Positions 34,420 through 42,887 of a stretch of DNA of 64,000 bases are shown here, piece by piece. This DNA comes from Bacteroidales bacterium 52_46. Its GTDB lineage: Bacteria > Bacteroidota > Bacteroidia > Bacteroidales > Muribaculaceae. The stretch is taken from the NCBI GenBank assembly GCA_001915385.1, contig MNQK01000002.1, positions 151,129 to 215,128 on the forward strand. Reading direction: 5' to 3'. Both the position numbers and the translations under genes were made by a program. The notes below the pieces were generated by a model. It did not search any database and was not told the origin of the DNA. It saw only the letters and a program-made list of their open reading frames with translations. Positions within the stretch are counted from its first letter, which is position 1. Every line of letters begins with the position of its first letter.

Positions 34420-35622
34420 ATGAGCAGATACAAACATTTTTTACCGGTCGACGACGAAGGATATTACGGACGCTTCGGAGGTGCATATATTCCCGAGATA
34501 CTCCATGCCAATGTAGAGAATCTCAAGGAAGCGTTCTACCGCTGGGTCGACGACGAGGAGTTCATGGCTGAGTTCTACTCCCTCATGCGCGACTATGTAG
34601 GCCGCCCCTCCCCTCTCTACCATGCCCGCCGACTTTCGGCACTCTACAACACCAACATATACCTCAAACGCGAGGACCTCAACCACACCGGCGCACACAA
34701 AATCAACAACGCTATCGGCTCGGCTCTCCTCGCACGCCGCATGGGCAAGAAACGCATCATCGCCGAGACGGGCGCGGGACAGCACGGCGTGGCCACCGCC
34801 ACGGTATGCGCCCTCATGGGGATGGAGTGCATCGTCTACATGGGCGCTACCGATGTGGCACGCCAGCGTCCCAACGTGGAGCGCATGAAGATGCTCGGCG
34901 CAAAAGTAGTACCGGTGACTTCGGGCAACATGACCCTCAAAGACGCCACCAACGAGGCGATACGCGACTGGTGCTGCAACCCGTCAGACACGTTCTACAT
35001 AATCGGTTCGACGGTCGGCCCGCACCCCTACCCCGAGATGGTGGCGCGGTTCCAGTCGGTAATATCTCAGGAGATGCTTCGTCAGGTGCCGGAGCTTACC
35101 GGCAAGGAGCTGCCCGACTACGTAGTGGCATGCATCGGCGGTGGCAGCAATGCGGCGGGAGCGTTCTACCACTTCATCAACCGTCCGGAAGTAAACCTCG
35201 TGGCGGTCGAAGCTGCCGGCCTCGGCATCGACTCGGGGGAGACAGCAGCATCAATGGCCCGCGGCACCGAAGGGATAATCCACGGAGCGCGCACGATGGT
35301 GATGCAGGACGAGGACGGCCAGATTACCGAACCCTACTCAATCTCGGCCGGTCTTGACTATCCCGGCGTGGGTCCGCTCCATGCCTACCTGCACGATACG
35401 GGACGCGCCGAAGTCATCGCAGCCACCGACCGCCAGGCTCTCGACGCCGCCTACCGGCTCACCCGATTGGAAGGTATCATTCCCGCACTTGAATCGGCCC
35501 ACGCGTTCGCCGCCCTCGACATAAAGAAATTCGCGCCCGACGACGTGGTCGTAATCAACCTCTCCGGCCGCGGCGACAAGGACCTCGCCCTCTATAATGA
35601 GCAATTAGCAATTAGCAATTAG
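34420..35622 (+). CDS. trpB: tryptophan synthase beta chain
   Basis: 400 residues. It condenses indole and L-serine to L-tryptophan with PLP, in complex with TrpA. Clear markers: GRFGGAYIPEIL, KREDLNHTGAHKINNA with PLP Lys at about residue 94, AETGAGQHGVATATVCALMG, the phosphate loop CIGGGSNAAG, and a C-terminal INLSGRGDKD. The last residues (NEQLAISN) are encoded by a run of AATTAGC-type repeats, so the natural C-terminus may have been altered by repeat insertion. It is the first gene of the operon after the attenuator. Confidence 0.98.
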   Translation: MSRYKHFLPVDDEGYYGRFGGAYIPEILHANVENLKEAFYRWVDDEEFMAEFYSLMRDYVGRPSPLYHARRLSALYNTNIYLKREDLNHTGAHKINNAIGSALLARRMGKKRIIAETGAGQHGVATATVCALMGMECIVYMGATDVARQRPNVERMKMLGAKVVPVTSGNMTLKDATNEAIRDWCCNPSDTFYIIGSTVGPHPYPEMVARFQSVISQEMLRQVPELTGKELPDYVVACIGGGSNAAGAFYHFINRPEVNLVAVEAAGLGIDSGETAASMARGTEGIIHGARTMVMQDEDGQITEPYSISAGLDYPGVGPLHAYLHDTGRAEVIAATDRQALDAAYRLTRLEGIIPALESAHAFAALDIKKFAPDDVVVINLSGRGDKDLALYNEQLAISN

Positions 35623-35735
35623 GAATGAGCAATGAGCAATTAATAGCGGTTGTAGGGCTGCACCCAGAAACGATTCCAGATTACACTATCGCGAAGCAAA
35701 ATTATGAATTATGCATTATGAATTATGAATTAGAT
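35596..35735. repeat. short direct repeats at the trpB-trpE junction
   Basis: Copies of GCAATTA(GC) and AATGAGCAATT (35596-35643) are followed after a short spacer with GTTGTAGGGCTGCACCC by copies of ATTATGAATTATG (35701-35735). The first block covers the trpB stop, and the second ends 4 bases before the trpE ATG. Similar AATTAG runs occur at 60577-60611. Confidence 0.75.
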
Positions 35736-35738
35736 AAA

Positions 35739-37136
35739 ATGGAGATTATTACAAAAACCACCACCATACCTGCCGATCTTGAGACTCCGGTCGGCATATA
35801 TCTCAAGCTGCGCGACCTTTACCCGCAGTCGGCGCTTCTTGAAAGTTCCGATTACCATACACAACAGAATTCGGTATCGCTTATCGGCGTGGAACCGATC
35901 GGCTACTTCATGCTGCGCGACGAAGCCATCACCGCACGCTATCCAGACGGCTCGGAGATTGCTATCGAAGTCGGCGAGCAGTCCGACGTGCCGTCAGCCA
36001 TCGCCACCTATCTCAAAGCGTTCAGATTCAAGGGCGAAATGCCCGCAGGCAACGGACTGCTCGGCTACACGGCCTACGATGCGGTAAGATATTTCGACAA
36101 GGTGTACATCACGAAACCGTGCGACGAGTTCCGCAACATTCCCGACATATACTATATACTCTACCGTTTCATCATACGCGTCAACCACTTCAACAACGAG
36201 ATGACCATCATCGAGAACCTTCTGCCGGGTCAGGAGAGCCGCACGGAGGAAATCAAGGCCATCATCCACAACCACAACATGGCGCAATATTCCTTCACCC
36301 CTTGCGGCGAAGTGACGTCGACCATCACCGATGACGACTACAAGCGCATGGTCGAAAAAGGGATAGCCCACGCGCGCCGAGGCGACGTGTTCCAGATAGT
36401 GCTGTCGCGGCGGTTCGCGCAGGAGTTCCGCGGCGACGAGTTCAACGTGTACCGCGCGTTGCGCTGTGTCAATCCGTCGCCCTACCTGTTTTTCTTCGAC
36501 ATGGGGGGCTTCAAGGTGTTCGGTTCGTCGCCCGAGACGCATCTGCGCGTGGAGAAAGGGAAAGCCTACATCGACCCGATAGCCGGGACATTCCGCCGTA
36601 CGGGCGACGACGAACGCGACCATGAGCTTGCACGCGCCCTGCTTGCCGACGCCAAGGAGAATGCCGAGCATATCATGCTCGTCGACCTGGCGCGCAACGA
36701 CCTCGCCCGCTCGGGAGGCAAAGTGGCGATAGAATTTCTGAAGCAGGTACAGTTTTACTCGCATGTGATACATCTCGTGTCGCGCGTATCGGCCACGCTC
36801 CCCGAGGGCGCCGACGTGTTCCGCCTCTTCGCAGGCACATTTCCCGCCGGCACCCTAAGCGGAGCGCCCAAGGTGCGGGCAATGCAGCTGATTGACGAGA
36901 TAGAGCCGCACAACCGCAAAATCTATGGCGGATGCATCGGTTTCATCGGCTTCGACGGGTCGCTCAATCAGGCCATCACCATACGCAGTTTCGTCAGCAC
37001 GGGTAACTGTCTCTATTCGCAGGCCGGTGCCGGCATAGTGGCGCGCTCCAATCCCGAAATGGAACTGCGCGAGACCAACAACAAGCTCGGCGCGCTCGTA
37101 AAAGCCGTCGGATATGCCACAACCTTCAATGACTGA
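35739..37136 (+). CDS. trpE: anthranilate synthase component I
   Basis: 465 residues from MEIITKTTTIPADLETPVG; the frame upstream consists of repeats. It converts chorismate plus ammonia (from TrpG) to anthranilate. The chorismate-binding domain is complete: DVFQIVLSRRFAQEF, NPSPYLFFFDMGGFKVFGSSPETHLRV, IAGTFRRTGDDERDHELA, DAKENAEHIMLVDLARNDLAR, FPAGTLSGAPKVRAMQLIDEIEPHNR and QAGAGIVARSNPEMELRETNNK. The N-terminal LLESSDYHTQQNSVSLIGVEP includes the LLES motif used for feedback by Trp. The gap to trpG is 7 bases. Confidence 0.97.
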   Translation: MEIITKTTTIPADLETPVGIYLKLRDLYPQSALLESSDYHTQQNSVSLIGVEPIGYFMLRDEAITARYPDGSEIAIEVGEQSDVPSAIATYLKAFRFKGEMPAGNGLLGYTAYDAVRYFDKVYITKPCDEFRNIPDIYYILYRFIIRVNHFNNEMTIIENLLPGQESRTEEIKAIIHNHNMAQYSFTPCGEVTSTITDDDYKRMVEKGIAHARRGDVFQIVLSRRFAQEFRGDEFNVYRALRCVNPSPYLFFFDMGGFKVFGSSPETHLRVEKGKAYIDPIAGTFRRTGDDERDHELARALLADAKENAEHIMLVDLARNDLARSGGKVAIEFLKQVQFYSHVIHLVSRVSATLPEGADVFRLFAGTFPAGTLSGAPKVRAMQLIDEIEPHNRKIYGGCIGFIGFDGSLNQAITIRSFVSTGNCLYSQAGAGIVARSNPEMELRETNNKLGALVKAVGYATTFND

Positions 37137-37143
37137 ACCGACT

Positions 37144-37707
37144 ATGAACGTACTTATAATCGACAACTACGACTCCTTCACCTACAATATCGTCGACGCG
37201 CTCCGCACTCTCGGCACGGTGCCCGACGTAGTGCGCAACGACTGCCTCGACCTCGATGCCGTCGGCGGTTATGACAAAATCATCATCTCCCCGGGGCCGG
37301 GCATTCCATCCGAGGCCGGGCTGTTGCCTGAATTTCTGAAACGCTACGCTACGGCCAAACCGATACTCGGGATATGTCTCGGACATCAGGCGCTCGGCGA
37401 ACATTTCGGGGGCACACTGCGCAACCTCGACGAAGTGTACCACGGCGTGGCCACCCCGATAGAGATTGTGGCCGAGGACTATATCTTTGACGGCGTGGAA
37501 AACGGCAGTGAGGTAGGACGTTACCACTCGTGGGTGGTCGATGCCGCCACACTTCCCGACTGCCTCGAAGTGACCGCCACGTCGGCCGACGGAGCGATTA
37601 TGGCGATGCGCCACCGCTACCTCGACATACGCGGAGTGCAGTTTCATCCCGAGTCGATAATGACAAAATCGGGCGTCCGAATGCTCGAAAACTGGTTGAA
37701 GCATTAA
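37144..37707 (+). CDS. trpG: anthranilate synthase component II (glutamine amidotransferase)
   Basis: 187 residues from MNVLIIDNYDSFTYN; an ATG five codons earlier overlaps the trpE stop and is a possible alternative start. Class I amidotransferase with the nucleophile Cys at about residue 78 in GICLGHQALGEHFGG, and His and Glu in VQFHPESIMT. It supplies ammonia to TrpE. It is followed by a palindromic repeat (37739-37805) before trpD. Confidence 0.96.
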   Translation: MNVLIIDNYDSFTYNIVDALRTLGTVPDVVRNDCLDLDAVGGYDKIIISPGPGIPSEAGLLPEFLKRYATAKPILGICLGHQALGEHFGGTLRNLDEVYHGVATPIEIVAEDYIFDGVENGSEVGRYHSWVVDAATLPDCLEVTATSADGAIMAMRHRYLDIRGVQFHPESIMTKSGVRMLENWLKH

Positions 37708-37738
37708 AAATATTCCAAACGTGGGGTACGGTAATTCA

Positions 37739-37805
37739 CCGCGGTTAAAAACCGCGGCTACTATGTACCCGGCCATCAATTAGTAGCCGCGGTTTTAAAC
37801 CGCGG
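37739..37805. repeat. palindromic-arm repeat, copy 4 (between trpG and trpD)
   Basis: CCGCGGTTAAAAACCGCGG CTACTA ... TAGTAG CCGCGGTTTTAAACCGCGG, inside the trp message. The hairpin could stop ribosomes, exonucleases or part of the polymerases between trpG and trpD. That effect is inference. Confidence 0.88.
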
Positions 37806-37829
37806 AAAATAAAAATCAAAACCACTGAA

Positions 37830-38828
37830 ATGAAAGAATTGTTATATAAGATGTTCGAGCATAAGAACCTGTCGCGGGAAGAAGCGCGCGACGTGATGCT
37901 CAATATAGCCGACGGGCGCTACAACGACGCCCAGCTGTCGGCGTTCATGACCGTATTCCTGATGCGCTCCATCACTACGAAAGAGCTGACCGGGTTCCGC
38001 GACGCGATACTCGAACGACGTCTGCCCGTCGACTTCGACAATGTGAAGGCCATCGACATCGTCGGCACCGGAGGCGACGGAAAAAACACCTTCAACATCT
38101 CCACCGCCACATGTTTCATAGTGGCCGGTGCGGGAGAGAAGGTAATCAAGCACGGCAACTACGGCGCCAGCTCCGTGTCGGGAGCGTCAAACGTGCTCGA
38201 GCACCACGGGGTGAAGTTCACCGCCGACACCGACCGTCTGCGCCGTTCGCTCGAAGAGTCGGGCGTATGCTACCTCCACGCGCCGTTCTTTTCCCCGGCG
38301 TTAAAGAGCGTGGCAGGAGTACGCAAATCGCTTGCCGTCAGGACATTTTTCAATATGCTCGGGCCGCTCGTCAACCCCGTGCGCCCGCGTCACCAGCTGC
38401 TTGGCGTGTATAATCTCAAACTGATGCGCCTTTACAGCTACATCGCGCAGAACGAGGGGATTGCATGCACCATCGTGCATTCGCTCGACGGCTACGACGA
38501 AATCTCGCTGACCTCGCCCTTCAAGGTCAGCGACTCGCGCGGCGAACGACTTTTCACTCCCGGCGACCTCGGATTTGACACCCACCGTCAGGAGGATATT
38601 TACGGAGGGGAAACAGTGGCGGAGGCAGCCGGCATATTCGACCGCGTGCTCGCCGGGACATCAAACGCCGCCCAACGCGACTGCGTCATAGCCAACGCCG
38701 CATTCGCCCTTATCACCCTCAACCCCGACATGAGCCTCGATGAGGCACGCCGCCGCGCCGAGGAGTCAATCGACTCGGGCCGAGCTATGGAAGCATTCAG
38801 AAAATTCTTAACAATCAACAGTATATGA
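37830..38828 (+). CDS. trpD: anthranilate phosphoribosyltransferase
   Basis: 332 residues. It joins anthranilate and PRPP to give phosphoribosyl-anthranilate. The glycosyltransferase family 3 fold is evident: helical N-terminus (LSREEARDVMLNIADGRYNDAQLSAFM), PRPP-binding VGTGGDGKNTFNISTATCFI, KHGNYGASSVSGASNVLEHHG (KHGN and the GS loop), FFNMLGPLVNPVRPRHQLLGVYN and the Mg-binding region SLDGYDEISL. The stop overlaps the trpC start by 4 bases (ATGA). Confidence 0.97.
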   Translation: MKELLYKMFEHKNLSREEARDVMLNIADGRYNDAQLSAFMTVFLMRSITTKELTGFRDAILERRLPVDFDNVKAIDIVGTGGDGKNTFNISTATCFIVAGAGEKVIKHGNYGASSVSGASNVLEHHGVKFTADTDRLRRSLEESGVCYLHAPFFSPALKSVAGVRKSLAVRTFFNMLGPLVNPVRPRHQLLGVYNLKLMRLYSYIAQNEGIACTIVHSLDGYDEISLTSPFKVSDSRGERLFTPGDLGFDTHRQEDIYGGETVAEAAGIFDRVLAGTSNAAQRDCVIANAAFALITLNPDMSLDEARRRAEESIDSGRAMEAFRKFLTINSI

Positions 38829-39610
38829 AAGATATATTACAACGCATAGCCGCCACAAAACGCATAGAGGTGGAAGCTGCATCCCGGTGTATCCCGCCGG
38901 AGATGATACGCGAAGGGGCATTGCGGCACTCGTCGCCCACACGGTCGCTGCGCCGTTCGATACGCAGCCACGAATACGGCATCATAGCCGAGTTCAAACG
39001 CCGTTCTCCGTCACGCGGCGAAATCGCCCCGATGGCACGCGTCGACGAAGTTGTAGCCGACTATACGCGCAACGGCGCCGCCGGCTGCTCCATTCTGACC
39101 GACACACCCTATTTCGGAGGCTCGCTGACCGACCTGCAGGTGGCACGCACGGTCACCGACCTGCCGCTGCTGCGCAAGGAGTTTATCATCGACGAATACC
39201 AGATATATCAGGCGCGTCTTGCCGGCGCCGACGCCATTCTGCTGATTGCCGCCCTGCTCGACGCCGCACAGGTGCGCCGCTTCACTTCGGTAGCGCACCA
39301 ACTCGGCATGGAGGTGCTTCTCGAGCTGCACGGCGAGGAGGAGCTGCCGATGGTATTCTCCGACATCGACCTCGTGGGGGTCAACAACCGCAATCTGCGC
39401 GATTTCTCGGTAGAGTTCGCGCCGAGCCTGACTCTGATCGAGAAACTGCCTGCAAGCTGTGTCAAAATCGCCGAGAGCGGCATACGCAACAATGAGGATA
39501 TGCTGCGGCTGCATCGCGCGGGATTCGACGGATTTCTCATCGGCGAGGCGTTTATGTCAACCCCGTCGCCCGGCTCGACATTAGCGTCATACGTCAACGT
39601 ACCGTCATGA
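38825..39610 (+). CDS. trpC: indole-3-glycerol-phosphate synthase
   Basis: 261 residues, a (beta/alpha)8 barrel. It closes the indole ring of CdRP with loss of CO2. Motifs are IIAEFKRRSPSRGEI (catalytic Lys), SILTDTPYFGGSLTDL, PLLRKEFIIDEYQIYQAR (Lys and Glu), LLELHGEEEL, GVNNRNLRDFSVE and ESGIRNNEDM. The domain is not fused to TrpF, which follows as a separate gene overlapping by 4 bases. Confidence 0.97.
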   Translation: MKDILQRIAATKRIEVEAASRCIPPEMIREGALRHSSPTRSLRRSIRSHEYGIIAEFKRRSPSRGEIAPMARVDEVVADYTRNGAAGCSILTDTPYFGGSLTDLQVARTVTDLPLLRKEFIIDEYQIYQARLAGADAILLIAALLDAAQVRRFTSVAHQLGMEVLLELHGEEELPMVFSDIDLVGVNNRNLRDFSVEFAPSLTLIEKLPASCVKIAESGIRNNEDMLRLHRAGFDGFLIGEAFMSTPSPGSTLASYVNVPS

Positions 39611-40242
39611 AAATCAAGGTATGCGGCATGCGCCGTCCCGACAATATTGACGAGGTCGCGGCGCTCGGCATCGACATGGCCGGTTTCATATTCTATCCAC
39701 GTTCGCCACGCTTTGTCGGTGAACCTGACACGGACGCGCTTTCACGGCTGAGAGCACAAGGTGTTGAGCCTGTGGCGCTCTTTGTCGACGAGGATATTGA
39801 CACCGTCACCGGGATTTTGCGGAAATACGGTTTCCGCGCAGTCCAGCTCCACGGCAACGAAAGCCCGGCCTACTGCGAGAGGCTCCGCGCTGACGGCGTC
39901 AGGGTATTGAAAGCCATACCTATAGCATGCGCCGATGATATAGCCGGGTGCACTGCCTATGACGGCCATGCCGATATGCTCGTGCTCGACACGAAGTCTG
40001 CCTCCAAAGGCGGCTCGGGGCAGAAATTCGACTGGAGCCTGCTTGAGCACGCGTCCTTTTCCACCCCTTTCCTGCTGAGCGGAGGGATAACGCCCGACGA
40101 TGCGGTAGCTGTCAAGGAGTTATTCAAAAGAATGAACGGCCTGATGGCAGGTGTAGACCTAAATTCAAAATTCGAGACGGCACCGGGGATTAAATCGGCC
40201 ACCCTGCTCGCTCATTTCATCAATAATATAAATTACTTATAA
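39607..40242 (+). CDS. trpF: phosphoribosylanthranilate isomerase
   Basis: 211 residues, (beta/alpha)8 barrel. It performs the Amadori rearrangement of PRA to CdRP. The N-terminal KVCGMRRPDNIDEVAALGIDMAGFIFYPRSPRFV has the catalytic Cys, and VQLHGNESPAYCERL, LVLDTKSASKGGSGQKFDW (catalytic Asp) and FLLSGGITPDD follow. It is coupled to trpC by a 4-base overlap and is followed by a palindromic repeat before trpA. Confidence 0.96.
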   Translation: MKIKVCGMRRPDNIDEVAALGIDMAGFIFYPRSPRFVGEPDTDALSRLRAQGVEPVALFVDEDIDTVTGILRKYGFRAVQLHGNESPAYCERLRADGVRVLKAIPIACADDIAGCTAYDGHADMLVLDTKSASKGGSGQKFDWSLLEHASFSTPFLLSGGITPDDAVAVKELFKRMNGLMAGVDLNSKFETAPGIKSATLLAHFINNINYL

Positions 40243-40265
40243 CTCAAGATGGTATTGCAAAACTA

Positions 40266-40354
40266 AACCTTCCGCGGTTAAAAACCGCGGCTACTAAACA
40301 AAACGCACTGATAACCAGCCGCATAGTAGCCGCGGTTTTTAACCGCGGAAGGTT
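40266..40354. repeat. palindromic-arm repeat, copy 5 (between trpF and trpA)
   Basis: AACCTT CCGCGGTTAAAAACCGCGG CTACTA and the inverted TAGTAG CCGCGG TTTTTAACCGCGG AAGGTT. The outer 6 bases extend the pairing beyond the shared core. The loop contains CACTGATAACCAGCC. The second copy inside the trp operon. Confidence 0.88.
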
Positions 40355-40393
40355 AGGTTCAGCAGTCCTCTTACACCAATTAAACTACTGATT

Positions 40394-41173
40394 ATGAACA
40401 GACTGCAATCTCTATTCGAGCGTAAGCCCGAAAACATACTATCAATATACTTTACCGCCGGTTATCCCACACTTGACTCCGTCGGGGAAATCATAACCGG
40501 ACTGGCCGCCAACGGTGTCGACATGATTGAGGTAGGCATACCGTTCTCCGACCCGATGGCCGACGGACCCGTGATACAGGAAAGCTCCACCATAGCCCTG
40601 CGCAACGGCATGACACTACGGCGGCTGCTCGACGACGTCAAGGCGGTGCGTCCGCTCGTACCCGACACCCCGCTCGTGCTGATGGGCTACCTCAACCCCA
40701 TGATGCGCATGGGCATAAAAAATCTGTTTGAGGCGTGCGCCGAGGCCGGTATCGACGCCATGATTGTGCCCGACCTGCCTTTCGACGTGTATCTCAGCGA
40801 CTTCCGCGAACTGTGCCGCGAGTACGACATACCGATGATAATGCTTATCACGCCGGAGACGTCGGAGGAGCGCATACGCCTCATCGACGAGCATTGCGAC
40901 GGATTCATCTACATGGTGTCGGCCGCATCGACCACCGGCACACGCGACAGCTTCGGCGAAGCACAGCTCGACTATTTCCGCCGCATCAACTCAATGAAAC
41001 TCAAGCACAACCGCCTGATAGGATTCGGCATATCCAACGCCCGCACGCTCGCCGACGCGCAAGCCAACGCATCCGGCGCCATAATCGGCTCGAAATTCAT
41101 CAAATGCCTCGGCGAACACCCCGACAACATCCCCGCCGCCATCTCCGCCCTGATGGATGCACTGCGGAGATAG
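40394..41173 (+). CDS. trpA: tryptophan synthase alpha chain
   Basis: 259 residues, (beta/alpha)8 barrel. It splits indole-3-glycerol phosphate to indole and glyceraldehyde 3-phosphate, passing indole to TrpB. Motifs are YFTAGYPTLDS, MIEVGIPFSDPMADGPVIQESSTIAL (catalytic Glu and Asp region), LMGYLNPMMRMG, MIVPDLPF, MLITPETSEERI, FIYMVSAASTTGTR and IGFGISNARTLADAQANASGAIIGSKFI. It is the last trp gene. A large inverted repeat follows. Confidence 0.97.
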   Translation: MNRLQSLFERKPENILSIYFTAGYPTLDSVGEIITGLAANGVDMIEVGIPFSDPMADGPVIQESSTIALRNGMTLRRLLDDVKAVRPLVPDTPLVLMGYLNPMMRMGIKNLFEACAEAGIDAMIVPDLPFDVYLSDFRELCREYDIPMIMLITPETSEERIRLIDEHCDGFIYMVSAASTTGTRDSFGEAQLDYFRRINSMKLKHNRLIGFGISNARTLADAQANASGAIIGSKFIKCLGEHPDNIPAAISALMDALRR

Positions 41174-41175
41174 TC

Positions 41176-41347
41176 GCATATAAAACAAAGGCACAAAGGA
41201 CGAATAATAAAAAACGAAAAACGAAAAACAAAAGCACAAAAGAACAAAAGATTAGACAAAAGGACTGAATATTGTACTGTAGTCTATTCTTTTGTTCTTT
41301 TGTTTTCGTGCCGTTGCTTTTTGTTCTTTTGTGCTTTTGTTTTATAT
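41176..41347. repeat. large A+T-rich inverted repeat between trpA and mscS
   Basis: CATATAAAACAAAGGCACAA at the left edge is mirrored by TTGTGCTTTTGTTTTATATG at the right edge, and ACAAAAGCACAAAAGAACAA (about 41228) is mirrored by CTTTTGTTCTTTTGTTTTCGTG (about 41289). Spacers are unequal, so it is an imperfect foldback. It lies between convergent genes and may end both transcripts. Confidence 0.7.
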
Positions 41348-41363
41348 GAAACATGCGCCTGCG

Positions 41364-42653
41364 TTAGGCCGTGGCGGTCGGGGTGAGGGTAATCTGACCG
41401 TTGTAGGTGGTGTTGAAGATGCGGAGGCCGAAGTCGGCTGCGGAGGTGGCTATGTGCTCGAACAGCTGCGAGCGGATTGCCTCGTAGGCGAGCCAGTCGG
41501 TTGTGGCGGTAAAGCAGTAGATGTCGAGGGGCGTGCCGTTGGCGTCGGGAGTCATCAGGCGCACGATGATGTTCTGGTCATGGGCTATCGCCGGGTGGTT
41601 GAGCAGGTAGCGGCACATATAGGCTCGGAAGAGGCCGAGGTTGGTGTCGAGGGTGCCGTTGACGGGAGCGACGCCGCCGTTGAACACCATCGATTTGCCC
41701 TCTTTGGCATCGGCCTGACGTTTGGCGACGAACTCCTGAAGAAGCGGATATTTCGCGGTCATATCGTCGATAAACGACTGCGTGGCGCCCACGATGGAGG
41801 TGTTGTCGATGATGACCGAGCGGTCAATCTGACGCACGCCGGAGTCCGACATGCCGCGCCAGTTCTGGAACGAGCCGGACACCAGCGAGTACGGTGGCAG
41901 CATGACGATGGTATTGTCCCAGTTCTGCACCTTGACGACGGTGAGCGACACGTCGACGACAATACCGTTGGCTATTGTCGAAGGCACTACAATCCAGTCG
42001 CCTACACGCAGCATATCGTTGCTCGAGAGCTGTATGCCGGCCACGAATCCGAGTATCGAGTCCTTGAAAATCAGCATCAGGGCGGCGGCGAATGCACCGA
42101 GTCCGCCGAGAAGAGCCATAGGCGACTTGTTGATGAGTATCGACATGCAGATGATGGTTATTATAATCCACACGATACCTTTCGCCACGTTCATCACGCC
42201 TTTGAGGGGGTGGTTCTCCTTGTTGGCGTGACGGTTGTAGTTGTACCACACGAAACCGATTATGGCGTTGCATCCCACGCCGAACATGATGGTGAGATAT
42301 ATGTCGACCGCCCGGCGGAAGAATGTAAGCACCGAAGAGGAGTGGTCGAAGGCGAACGGAAGCAGTGCGAGAATGACAAGCGGCGGTATGATATGCGAGC
42401 ACTTTGTCACAATCTTCTGATTGAGAAGTTCGGTGCCGAAATCACTCTTGCGGAGCTTAATAATCTTGCGCACGACAAACACTACCGCACGGCGTATGGC
42501 ATATCCGAGCAATATGGCGAAAAGGCAGATGAGTACCACGTAGACAATCTGTTCGATACGCGGATTGCTGTCAAGTCCGATAAGGCCGCACAAATCACGT
42601 ACGATACCGAGTATCCACTGTGCGATGTCGTGAGAAGGGATTAAAGCAGTCAT
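41364..42653 (-). CDS. MscS-family mechanosensitive channel (YbdG-like)
   Basis: 429 residues. Five or so N-terminal hydrophobic helices (IEQIVYVVLICLFAILLGYAI, IPPLVILALLPFAF, YLTIMFGVGCNAIIGFVWY, GIVWIIITIICMSILI) precede the pore helix MALLGGLGAFAAALMLIFKDSILGFVAGIQL, the Gly/Ala-rich MscS signature. The beta domain follows with LRVGDWIVVPSTIANGIVVDVSLTVVKVQNWDNTIVMLPPYSLVSGSFQNW. It should release solutes on osmotic downshock. The length and extra helices match the YbdG-like subgroup. Confidence 0.92.
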   Translation of the reverse strand: MTALIPSHDIAQWILGIVRDLCGLIGLDSNPRIEQIVYVVLICLFAILLGYAIRRAVVFVVRKIIKLRKSDFGTELLNQKIVTKCSHIIPPLVILALLPFAFDHSSSVLTFFRRAVDIYLTIMFGVGCNAIIGFVWYNYNRHANKENHPLKGVMNVAKGIVWIIITIICMSILINKSPMALLGGLGAFAAALMLIFKDSILGFVAGIQLSSNDMLRVGDWIVVPSTIANGIVVDVSLTVVKVQNWDNTIVMLPPYSLVSGSFQNWRGMSDSGVRQIDRSVIIDNTSIVGATQSFIDDMTAKYPLLQEFVAKRQADAKEGKSMVFNGGVAPVNGTLDTNLGLFRAYMCRYLLNHPAIAHDQNIIVRLMTPDANGTPLDIYCFTATTDWLAYEAIRSQLFEHIATSAADFGLRIFNTTYNGQITLTPTATA

Positions 42654-42744
42654 AGTTGAAACGTAGTTTAATGCTGTTACGACACTATAACACCCGAATG
42701 ACAGGTTTTGATTTACCCCGCGGCGTAAAAAAGTGAGACACCAT

Positions 42745-42841
42745 GTTAAACAGACCGCGGTTAAAAACCGCGGCTACTATTGACGTGATTGCCACGTCGT
42801 CCCGTATAGTAGCCGCGGTTTTTAACCGCGGTCTGTTTAAC
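42745..42841. repeat. palindromic-arm repeat, copy 6
   Basis: The outer pair GTTAAACAGA/TCTGTTTAAC extends the CCGCGGTTAAAAACCGCGG CTACTA arms, making a perfect hairpin arm longer than 30 bases. The loop (TTGACGTGATTGCCACGTCG) differs from the other copies. A half GTAGGGACGC-type palindrome (GAATCGCGTCCCTAC) follows at about 42863-42877. Confidence 0.88.
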
Positions 42842-42887
42842 AGGGCTTTGTAATGCCCTATGAATCGCGTCCCTACAGGTGGGAGAG

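Noticed and set aside
41292..42644. A 450-codon open frame antisense to the MscS gene
   Set aside because: Its composition (His, Val, Gly and Asp rich, no domain) is the mirror of MscS codon use. The MscS protein on the other strand has clear membrane helices and signature.
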